A stretch of 64,000 nt of DNA from JAGVSZ01 sp963747775 (GTDB lineage: Bacteria; Pseudomonadota; Gammaproteobacteria; Burkholderiales; SG8-39): the NCBI GenBank assembly GCA_963747775.1, contig CAVVGT010000003.1:1-64000 (forward strand), written 5' to 3'. Every line of letters starts with the position of its first letter. Position 1 is the first letter of the stretch. Shown here piece after piece: positions 49,744 to 56,269 of the stretch. Under the pieces are notes generated by a model that was given only the letters and a program-made list of their open reading frames with translations, was not told the DNA's origin and ran no database searches. A program made the translations under genes and the position numbers.

Positions 49744-49790
49744 GCGTCAAGAAACCACGCCTTTCACGCGTATCGATCCGGTGGAAAGCC

Positions 49791-50720
49791 ATGAAGCAAG
49801 ATCAGGTAAGCAAGGCGGTGTTTCCGGTCGGCGGCTACGGAACCGGCATCCTGCCCGCCACGAAGGCGACGCCAAAGGAGCTGCTGGCGGTGGTGGACAA
49901 ACCCTTGATCCACTACGCGGTCGAAGAGGCGCTGCGTGCCGGCATGCGCCAGATGATCTTCGTCACTCACCGCAACAAGCGCGCCATCGAGGATCACTTC
50001 GACAAGGCGTACGAGCTGGAGAGCGCCCTGGTGATGCAGAACCGCTACGAGCTGCTTGCGGAACTGCGCCAGCTGTTCCCGCGCGACGTCACCTATCTCT
50101 TCGTTCGCCAGGCGGAGCCGTTCGGTCTGGGCCACGCGCTCGCCTGCGCGCGCGTCCTCCTGGGGGACGAACCGTTTCTCGTCATCGTCCCGGACGAACT
50201 CGTGGACGCGCCGGTGCCGGCGGCCGTGCAGGTCCTCGACACGTTCCGGCGCTGGGGTCAGCTGACCCTTGCGACGCTGCCGCCTACGGAAGGCGCGCCA
50301 GTCCACGCCTCCGTCGACAGTGTGCGCATGGCGCCGCGTGTTGCGCGAGTCACGCGCATTTACGGACCGTCCGAGGCGGGCGCCGGGACGGCGCCGATGG
50401 CGGGGCGGTTCGTCCTCACCCCGACCGTGTTCGACTACTTGGCGACCACCCCACCGCGGGACAGCGGCGAGATCGAGCTCGCCGATTCGCTCGCGGCCAT
50501 GCTCGCAGTGCATCCCATCGTGGCGCGCGAGCTCGAGGGCGAGCGCTTCGATTGCGGTTCGCGCCTCGGATATCTTGCGGCGACAGTCCATTTCGGCCTG
50601 CGCCACCCGGTCGTGGGCGCGCAATTCGCCACGATCGTGCGGTCCGCCGCCGCGACACACGGCGCGATGGTGCCGGCGCGGCGAGCGCCGACCGCGCCGC
50701 GCGTCGCGGCGAACGATTGA
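49791..50720 (+). CDS. GalU-like nucleotidyltransferase with altered active site
   Basis: 309 residues, clearly of the UTP-glucose-1-phosphate uridylyltransferase family: LPATKATPKELLAVVDKPLI then HYAVEEAL, FGLGHALACARVLLGDEPFLVI, and GSRLGYLAATVHFGLRHP. Two residues used in catalysis are not where expected: GxGTRxLP reads GYGTGILP (Arg to Gly), and the EKP motif is replaced by IYGPSEAG. It may be inactive, regulatory or of changed specificity. It stands alone between its sigma-54 promoter and a terminator. Confidence 0.85.
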   Translation: MKQDQVSKAVFPVGGYGTGILPATKATPKELLAVVDKPLIHYAVEEALRAGMRQMIFVTHRNKRAIEDHFDKAYELESALVMQNRYELLAELRQLFPRDVTYLFVRQAEPFGLGHALACARVLLGDEPFLVIVPDELVDAPVPAAVQVLDTFRRWGQLTLATLPPTEGAPVHASVDSVRMAPRVARVTRIYGPSEAGAGTAPMAGRFVLTPTVFDYLATTPPRDSGEIELADSLAAMLAVHPIVARELEGERFDCGSRLGYLAATVHFGLRHPVVGAQFATIVRSAAATHGAMVPARRAPTAPRVAAND

Positions 50721-50793
50721 CGCGAGCGGGTCCACGCCGGTAGCGCGCGAACGACCTCCCCGTGTTTCGGCCCCCTCCCTGGCCGAGACCTTC

Positions 50794-50820
50794 GGCCCGC
50801 TCACGGCGGGCCGTTTCTTT
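50794..50820 (+). terminator. Intrinsic terminator after the GalU-like gene
   Basis: Perfect 7-bp stem GGCCCGC (50794-50800) and GCGGGCC (50806-50812), followed by GTTTCTTTT. Confidence 0.8.
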
Positions 50821-50834
50821 TCGCTGCCGGGCGC

Positions 50835-50850
50835 GGGCATGGGGCTTGCA
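50835..50850 (+). promoter_or_regulatory. Sigma-54 -24/-12 promoter of the DUF883-YqjE-YqjK-like operon
   Basis: GGGCATGGGGCTTGCA, an exact GGCAT-N5-TTGCA core, 61 bp before the ATG at 50910 and just after the terminator of the preceding gene. Confidence 0.78.
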
Positions 50851-50909
50851 AACACCATCGTCATCCCCGCCGAGGGGTCGCCGTTCAACTTCAAACGAGG
50901 AGCTTCCCG

Positions 50910-51197
50910 ATGCAATCCACCGTCCAGTCAACTTCATCCCTCGACCCCCGCGACGTGACGCAGCGTGCCCAAGCCGGGATCGACCGCGTCCGGAACACCG
51001 CGCACGACACCGTCGAGCGTGCCGCCGCCGCCGCGTCGTCCGCTGCCGACCGCCTCAGCGCGCGCAGTGAGGAGTGGATCGCGAGCAAGAACGAGTGGAT
51101 GGATGCGACGCGCGGCTATGTGCGCGAGCATCCGTTCGCCGCGATGGGCATGGCGCTCGCAGCCGGCTACCTGCTGAGCCGACTGACCGGACGCTGA
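50910..51197 (+). CDS. DUF883/YqjD-ElaB family protein
   Basis: 95 residues, GAGGAG before the ATG. An Ala-rich helical region (RVRNTAHDTVERAAAAASSA) leads to the family signature YVREHPFAAMGMALAAGYLL and a single C-terminal membrane helix. E. coli YqjD links ribosomes to the membrane in stationary phase. It heads a three-gene cluster like E. coli yqjD-yqjE-yqjK. Confidence 0.88.
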   Translation: MQSTVQSTSSLDPRDVTQRAQAGIDRVRNTAHDTVERAAAAASSAADRLSARSEEWIASKNEWMDATRGYVREHPFAAMGMALAAGYLLSRLTGR

Positions 51198-51201
51198 CGT
51201 C

Positions 51202-51624
51202 GTGCAACCGGCTGCAGCATCGCCTGCCGGCGCCCCGGGGGCGCGGAGTCTGAGCGGGCTTGCCGCGATGCTCCTGCGCCACGCCCGGACGTTGGCCGCG
51301 GACTACGCGCTGCTCGCTGTTCTGGATGCGCGCCGCGCCGCGATCACCCTTGCCTGGCTGCTTTCGGGCGGGCTGGTGGTCGCGGTTCTCGCCGTAACGG
51401 CCTGGCTCGCACTCGTCACGGGCGCAATCGTTTGGCTGCTGGGGAGCGGCGCGTCCTGGCCTGCGGCGCTCGGTGCGGCCGCTCTTCTGAACATCATCGC
51501 CGCAGTCGCGTTGGCCATGGGGCTGCGCGGCTTCTTTAACGAGCTCCCCTTTGCAGCCACCCTGCGGCAGCTCAAGGGCGATCCGCCTTCCGCCGAAGCG
51601 ACTGGAGCGACTCGTGATGCGTGA
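51202..51624 (+). CDS. YqjE/holin-X-like membrane protein
   Basis: 140 residues from a GTG 4 bp after the DUF883 gene. Two long hydrophobic helices (LAWLLSGGLVVAVLAVTAWLA and LGAAALLNIIAAVALAMGLR) are preceded by an amphipathic stretch. It matches the phage-holin-superfamily/YqjE layout in position and topology. It overlaps the next gene by 8 bp. Confidence 0.75.
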   Translation: MQPAAASPAGAPGARSLSGLAAMLLRHARTLAADYALLAVLDARRAAITLAWLLSGGLVVAVLAVTAWLALVTGAIVWLLGSGASWPAALGAAALLNIIAAVALAMGLRGFFNELPFAATLRQLKGDPPSAEATGATRDA

Positions 51625-51997
51625 CCTGGACGACGAGATCCGCGCTCTGGAAGCGCGCATCGCACGCGAGCGCAACGGGCTCGCGGTGCTCCTCGAGGAC
51701 TGCGAGGAGACGGCGCGTGACGTGGTCGCTGCGCCGAAGAATCTGCTCGCGGTCGCGGGCTTCGGCTTCGTGTTGGGCGAGGTCTTGCGGCCACGCTGGG
51801 CGGCCGCCCCGGCACGCAAGCGGGGTTTCGGAGGGCTTCTGACCGGCGTGGCGATTGCGCTCATCCGCGCCCGTTACGGTTCGCCTTGGTCACTGGGTCG
51901 GCGCCTCTGGTCGGAGGCGCCGCGGCGCACCGAGCAGCGCGCCGCGAACGATCCCGTCCGGTCCGACGCCGGCGACTCTACGGCGCGGGCACGGTGA
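51617..51997 (+). CDS. YqjK-like protein
   Basis: 126 residues. An N-terminal helix rich in charged residues (LDDEIRALEARIARERNGLA) is followed by APKNLLAVAGFGFVLGEVLR and a second hydrophobic stretch (GLLTGVAIALI). Position, overlap with the YqjE-like gene and size suit the third member of the yqjDEK-type operon; sequence evidence alone is weak. Confidence 0.65.
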   Translation: MRDLDDEIRALEARIARERNGLAVLLEDCEETARDVVAAPKNLLAVAGFGFVLGEVLRPRWAAAPARKRGFGGLLTGVAIALIRARYGSPWSLGRRLWSEAPRRTEQRAANDPVRSDAGDSTARAR

Positions 51998-52004
51998 GGT
52001 CCGA

Positions 52005-52265
52005 TTAGCGCGCCGCGCGTTGGGTGGATCCACCCGCGTCGTCGTTCTTATAGGCCCCGCGGATGTTCATCGCTGCGAGCGCGAACTGCAGCACGATGAG
52101 CGCCCTCGCGCCCGAGTGCCATCCCCAGAGGACCCAGAGCACATTGCTCGCGAGAAACACCCAGAAGCCGAGGCTCCGGCGCCGCTCGGATTGCGACGCC
52201 ACGAGCCAGGTGGCGAGCACGGTGACGAGCATCGCCGGCCACTGGATGGCATCGAACCCGTCCAC
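52005..52265 (-). CDS. Small membrane protein (86 aa)
   Basis: 86 residues with three predicted membrane segments: AMLVTVLATWLVAS, LGFWVFLASNVLWVLWGW and ALIVLQFALAAMNIRGAYKN. The SNxLWxxWG...NIRGxxKN pattern resembles small PnuC-like or uncharacterised membrane proteins. It follows the DUF4124 gene by 22 bp on the same strand and converges on the YqjK-like gene. Confidence 0.7.
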   Translation of the reverse strand: MDGFDAIQWPAMLVTVLATWLVASQSERRRSLGFWVFLASNVLWVLWGWHSGARALIVLQFALAAMNIRGAYKNDDAGGSTQRAAR

Positions 52266-52287
52266 CGCGTCTAGCCTCGGATCCGGT

Positions 52288-52689
52288 TCACGGCACGTGC
52301 AGCCCCGACAGCTGCGCGAGTGACGCGGGCGCAGGCGCCGCGGCGGCAGCGCCCATGCAATGCGCAGGCCGCTTTTCGCACGCGCGGACGTGGAGAGCGC
52401 GACCGAGGCTCGCTACCGTGCTCTCGTCAACCGCCCCGGGGAACGCGCTCGGTGCCATACGCGCGGACGCGGGCAACTCGCGCGGTCGCACGGGGTGAGC
52501 ACTCGATGGGGCTCGAACGAACGATTCCGCCAACGACCCGCGGAGATCCAGGCGTATGGCGCCCGCCGGCGGTGGAACGTTCCCGTAATGCACGCCGCCG
52601 CGATCGTCCACCCAGCGGTAAAGCTGTGCGCTGGCTCCGGGAGCGGACCCCAGCAGGCAGGCGATCAGAATGGGCGTGAGCGGTCGCAT
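52288..52689 (-). CDS. DUF4124 domain-containing periplasmic protein
   Basis: 133 residues. The signal peptide (MRPLTPILIACLLGSAPGASA) is followed by the DUF4124 motif QLYRWVDDRGGVHYGNVPPP. The C-terminal part is Ala/Pro-rich with two Cys (RACEKRPAHC), as in the paralogue at 35739. It follows the 25-residue frame and is likely in the transcript from the sigma-54 site at 52862. Confidence 0.85.
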   Translation of the reverse strand: MRPLTPILIACLLGSAPGASAQLYRWVDDRGGVHYGNVPPPAGAIRLDLRGSLAESFVRAPSSAHPVRPRELPASARMAPSAFPGAVDESTVASLGRALHVRACEKRPAHCMGAAAAAPAPASLAQLSGLHVP

Positions 52690-52733
52690 GCGCCGGGCAC
52701 CGGGGGCGCCGCAGAGCGCGACGCCCCGGGTCA

Positions 52734-52811
52734 TCACGGTGTTGCTACCGGATCGTGGTCGGCGAGGTCGACGGCGTCGCACCGCTTTGCGGTGACGGCA
52801 GGCGTTGTCAT
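52734..52811 (-). CDS. Very small peptide (25 aa) under a sigma-54 promoter
   Basis: A 25-codon frame (MTTPAVTAKRCDAVDLADHD then PVATP) with an AAAGGA ribosome binding site. An exact sigma-54 core lies 52 bp upstream. No family is known to me. It could be a leader peptide for the DUF4124 gene 44 bp downstream. The promoter and ribosome binding site are the only evidence. Confidence 0.4.
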   Translation of the reverse strand: MTTPAVTAKRCDAVDLADHDPVATP

Positions 52812-52861
52812 GGAAAATCCTTTCAATGAAAAGCTCACGCGAAGGTGCGTAACCTCGCTCG

Positions 52862-52877
52862 CGCAAGCGTCGTGCCC
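52862..52877 (-). promoter_or_regulatory. Sigma-54 -24/-12 promoter
   Basis: On the minus strand GGGCACGACGCTTGCG, an exact GGCAC-N5-TTGC core. It points to the 25-residue frame and the DUF4124 operon. Confidence 0.72.
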
Positions 52878-52969
52878 GCGCGCGCCGCGATCGGGACCGG
52901 GTACGTGCCCGGGATTGCGCGCCGATCTGACCGCCCGCTGTAACTTCTGCACGAGCGGCTGCGCAACGT

Positions 52970-53215
52970 TCAAGGCGTGCGTCGCCGGCGCCCTGTGCCG
53001 CGGCCGCGCGGGACGTTCGACGGCGTGCCGCGCGCCTCGGTGTCGACCAGCCCCCGTTCGATGTCGCGCGCGGCTTGGCGAATCTTGCTGCGCGGGCCCC
53101 GCACCGCGCCGGCCTCCGGCGTTGGGGACTCGTCGCGCTCGTGCGGCAGTTGCAACCCGACTTCCGACGGGAGGGGCGGGGCGCGGCGAACCCGCGGCGG
53201 GCGCGATCGGGCCAT
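52970..53215 (-). CDS. Small conserved hydrophilic protein (81 aa)
   Basis: 81 residues. The core PLPSEVGLQLPHERDESP and KIRQAARDIERGLVDTEARG, then TPSNVPR, resembles a short protein family of betaproteobacteria of unknown function. No membrane segment. It follows the AsmA gene by 32 bp on the same strand and is probably in its operon. Confidence 0.6.
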   Translation of the reverse strand: MARSRPPRVRRAPPLPSEVGLQLPHERDESPTPEAGAVRGPRSKIRQAARDIERGLVDTEARGTPSNVPRGRGTGRRRRTP

Positions 53216-53247
53216 CACCTGCCTCGCTCCGAGCGTGCGCCGGGACT

Positions 53248-55260
53248 TCATCGGGGCGCGTTGCGGTCGCGGGCGGGGCCGGATTGCCGCTGCGACCCGT
53301 CCTTCGCACGCGCGAGCAGGCCGGCGCAGTCGCTCTCCTTCCCCGGGCCCGTCTCGATGAACGGCAGGAGCGCGAGCAGCGGGTTCACGAGCGCGAGCAG
53401 GGCGGCCGTCACGCCGCGCGTGGCGAGTCCTTTGGCGTCCGGCACGACCGTGGGGTCGCGCAGCGGCCCGCGAACGCGCAGTACGGTGCGCGCTGCGAGG
53501 GGACTCATGTCTTTGGGCTGAGGATAAACGGTGAGATCCAGCTGCTCGCGCGCCAGGTCCACGACGCCCGCCCCGACGACGAGCGTGTCTTCGGTATCGA
53601 CCACCAGCACGTTCGAGGTGGCGATGCCGCCCCGCACGCCGAGATCGGCGACGGCGCAGTGGAGCGCGATCTCGCGATCCCCGGTCACGAGCAGCAGCGC
53701 GCTCTCGGCGACGTCGAGGCCCATCAGCTCGAGCACGCGCTGGCTGATCGTTCCCTGATCGACCGCGAGGGTAATGCGCCCGCTCGCGCCGCCGAGGAGC
53801 TCGGCCACCGAGCTGCCGGTTCCCGCGAGCCGCGCCCGACCGTGCGCGATGCCGCGCGCACTGCGCATCGCCTGCACGGTGGGAAAGAGCTCGCGCAAGG
53901 CGAGGCGGCGGATGTCCATTTCGGCCACCCCGCGCAGCGGCGGATTGCGCCCATCCAGCTCGATCGTTGCGACGATCTCACCGCCCGCGACGCGCAGGCG
54001 CAACGGCGCAATGCGCAACACCCCGTCGCGGATCTGTAGAGTGGCCTCGAGCGCCTGGATCGGGAGCGCCGGCGGGTGCACGATGCGCCGGCCGATGAGC
54101 GATAGGTCGACGTCCAGACGCTGCCAGCGCGTGAAGTCGAACGGCTTCTTCGGCAGCGCCTCTTTGCGCTGCTTCATGCGTTGCGCCTCCTCGCGCTGCT
54201 CGGCCGACGCCGTCTCGCCGGGGGTCGTCTTGGGGGGCGCGCCGATCAGCGGGCCGAGATCGTCGAAGTCCAGACGCTGGGAGGCGATTGCGAGCGTGAG
54301 GTGCGGGCGCGGCGCAGGCGAGTACGCCAGCTCGCCCGCGACGTCGCTGTCGCCGATCGTTCCCTCGACGGCGTCGAACGACCATTTCGCACCGGCGCGC
54401 TGGAGGCGCCCCTGCAGCGCATAAGGCGGCGTCGAAGGCGTGCCGACGCCGACCAGGCGCTGCAGCTGCGCGAGGTCGTCGCCCGAGACCTCGACCCGCA
54501 GGTCGAGCGCGCTCGGCGACGGCAACCCGGTCACCGTTCCCTCGAAGCGCGCGCGGGTCGTTCCGGCGCGCACGCTCGCTTCCAGCGGATAGGGCGTCGA
54601 GCGATCGGCGAGCTGCAGCACCGATGGTCCCTCCGCCTGCAGGCGAAACGGCTCGCCGCGGTACGTCCCGCGAGCGGACACCGTCACCTCGTCTCCGGAC
54701 GCGTCGCCGCGCGAGGAGATCTCGGCCATGACTGCCGTGTTCGCCTCCGAATCGAGAAACTCGACCGCACCGTCCTCGATCCGGAGCCGGCCGATCTCCG
54801 GCGGTCGGCCCGCGCCTCGGCCACCGAAGGCCCAGGTCTTCAGGCCCTCGCGCTGCTCGAGCGCGAGCTGCGGCTCGAGCAGCTCGATCTCGTGAAACCG
54901 CACCGCGCCGCGCAACAGTGCCGGAAGCGAAAAGGACAGCGTTACGCGGCGCGCCGTGACCAGCGCGCGACGGCGCGCCCAGTCGGGGTTCCCGACGCTG
55001 ACCTCGTACGCGATGACCCGGGGCGGCCAACCGAGCTGGACGTCGAGATCCCCCCCGATCACGAGCTCCCGCGCGGTCATCTCGGCGAACCGGCGCTCGA
55101 TCAGGCCGCGGGCGGCGTTCCAGTCGAACAGCGCAACGAAGAGGGCCAATGCCGCAAAGGCGATCGGTACCAGTGAGAGTGCCGCCGCGAGCGGCCAGCG
55201 CCGGCCGGCCAGCACCCTGTGCGCGCGCTGCGACGCGTGAGAGAGGGCGTCGCGCGGCAT
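53248..55260 (-). CDS. AsmA family protein
   Basis: About 670 residues. One N-terminal membrane helix (LAAALSLVPIAFAALALFVAL) is followed by a long periplasmic beta-rich region typical of AsmA: FDWNAARGLIERRFAEMTAREL and GDLDVQLGWPPRVIAYEVSV, with the C-terminal AsmA_2 part (GRARLAGTGSSVAELLGGAS). AsmA-like proteins move phospholipids between membranes. No sigma-54 site was found upstream. It precedes the 81-residue gene. Confidence 0.88.
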   Translation of the reverse strand: MPRDALSHASQRAHRVLAGRRWPLAAALSLVPIAFAALALFVALFDWNAARGLIERRFAEMTARELVIGGDLDVQLGWPPRVIAYEVSVGNPDWARRRALVTARRVTLSFSLPALLRGAVRFHEIELLEPQLALEQREGLKTWAFGGRGAGRPPEIGRLRIEDGAVEFLDSEANTAVMAEISSRGDASGDEVTVSARGTYRGEPFRLQAEGPSVLQLADRSTPYPLEASVRAGTTRARFEGTVTGLPSPSALDLRVEVSGDDLAQLQRLVGVGTPSTPPYALQGRLQRAGAKWSFDAVEGTIGDSDVAGELAYSPAPRPHLTLAIASQRLDFDDLGPLIGAPPKTTPGETASAEQREEAQRMKQRKEALPKKPFDFTRWQRLDVDLSLIGRRIVHPPALPIQALEATLQIRDGVLRIAPLRLRVAGGEIVATIELDGRNPPLRGVAEMDIRRLALRELFPTVQAMRSARGIAHGRARLAGTGSSVAELLGGASGRITLAVDQGTISQRVLELMGLDVAESALLLVTGDREIALHCAVADLGVRGGIATSNVLVVDTEDTLVVGAGVVDLAREQLDLTVYPQPKDMSPLAARTVLRVRGPLRDPTVVPDAKGLATRGVTAALLALVNPLLALLPFIETGPGKESDCAGLLARAKDGSQRQSGPARDRNAPR

Positions 55261-55303
55261 GATTGATCCGATTGCCGTGGCCGAGCCTCGCACGCAGCCG
55301 TGG

Positions 55304-56143
55304 CTAGGACGCCCGCGCGGCCGTGAGCGGCAGACGGCGCGTCCGCCGGCGTGCGCGCACGCGCTCGAGCGAGGCGCGGCGGACGCAGTCGCGCACGTCG
55401 AGCCGTCCCAGCTGTCCGGGATCGACGCCGGCGCGTCGCAGGATGCGCCGAAGCAGTCGATACACGTCGCCCGGTGAGAACGGTGCGCCGCGCTCGGTGA
55501 GCGGAAACGCGCGGTCGCCGGGGATCTGCTCGCGCAGGCGCCGGTCGAGCCAAGCCCCGAGCGCTGCGCGCGTCAGGCGCGATCGCCCGGTCGACGCGGA
55601 CCGGTTACATGCATCGTCATGCAGCCTGCGCGCCTCGTCTACGCGCAGCAGGGCGACCTCGGCGGGTCGCAGCCCCTCGGACAGCACGAGCAAGACGATC
55701 GCCCGGTTGCGCACCTGTCGCCACTTGCGCGGGACCTGATAGAACGTTTCCGCCAATGCGTCCCGCTGCGCGGGGCTGAGCACCACGGGCAGCGGACGCG
55801 CGGACGGTGGGTACCCCTGCACCAGGGGGGCGGCGGGATTGTCGCGCCGGACCCCGGCGGTGCGGATCGCTTCAAAGGCGAGGTCGAACACCTCCAGCAG
55901 TCGGCGGCAGCGGCGCGCACGTGCGTTCGCCTTGCCCCCGCGCTCGAACGTCGCGAGGAATGCTTTCAGCTCCGGGGTGGACGTTTCGACGACGTGGCGC
56001 TGGTGCGCGGTCATGAAGCCGCGCAATGCCGACCAGGCGCGCGCGGCGGGATACATCGATCCGGCCGCCTGGCGGAACGCACCGCGCATCCACTCGCGGA
56101 ACGCCGCGTCGGGCGCCTCGATCCAGGGGCTGGTGCTCGCCAT
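55304..56143 (-). CDS. Tyrosine-recombinase-like protein lacking catalytic residues
   Basis: 279 residues, strong AAGGAGGG site. The N-terminal half looks like a SAM-like core-binding domain (WSALRGFMTAHQRHVVETST) and the C-terminal half like a XerC/D catalytic domain with the first Arg kept (LVLSEGLRPAEVALLRV). The HxxR box and the Tyr nucleophile are not seen: the region reads LGRLDVRDCVRRASLERV before an Arg-rich end. It may be a DNA-binding relic of a recombinase that gained a new role. A perfect sigma-54 site lies 42 bp upstream. Confidence 0.7.
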   Translation of the reverse strand: MASTSPWIEAPDAAFREWMRGAFRQAAGSMYPAARAWSALRGFMTAHQRHVVETSTPELKAFLATFERGGKANARARRCRRLLEVFDLAFEAIRTAGVRRDNPAAPLVQGYPPSARPLPVVLSPAQRDALAETFYQVPRKWRQVRNRAIVLLVLSEGLRPAEVALLRVDEARRLHDDACNRSASTGRSRLTRAALGAWLDRRLREQIPGDRAFPLTERGAPFSPGDVYRLLRRILRRAGVDPGQLGRLDVRDCVRRASLERVRARRRTRRLPLTAARAS

Positions 56144-56183
56144 GCGTCCCTCCTTTTCGATCGGCGTGGGGCGAGGCGAGGGC

Positions 56184-56199
56184 AGCAATCGCCATGCCC
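56184..56199 (-). promoter_or_regulatory. Sigma-54 -24/-12 promoter of the recombinase-like gene
   Basis: On the minus strand GGGCATGGCGATTGCT, an exact GGCAT-N5-TTGCT core 42 bp before the ATG. The opposing site begins 10 bp away. Confidence 0.78.
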
Positions 56200-56209
56200 G
56201 GCACTCCGC

Positions 56210-56225
56210 TGGCACGGTTCCTGCA
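56210..56225 (+). promoter_or_regulatory. Sigma-54 -24/-12 promoter of the MASE-like hybrid kinase
   Basis: TGGCACGGTTCCTGCA: full -24 consensus and CTGCA at -12, 46 bp before the ATG at 56270. Confidence 0.72.
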
Positions 56226-56269
56226 AATGCCTTATGGTTCCTGCACCGCGTAGAATCGACGCGCACGTG

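Larger units (their letters stand above)
49447..49790. other. Intergenic region with two sigma-54 sites and a doubtful small ORF
   Basis: 344 bases. It holds an exact sigma-54 core facing left (49664-49679) and one facing right (49728-49743). On the minus strand an ATG at 49651 opens a 63-codon frame ending VVRPLDDDAEPMATDALVRQ then a basic tail at 49460, which might be the leftward target, but it lacks a ribosome binding site and its start is too close to the promoter. Confidence 0.35.
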
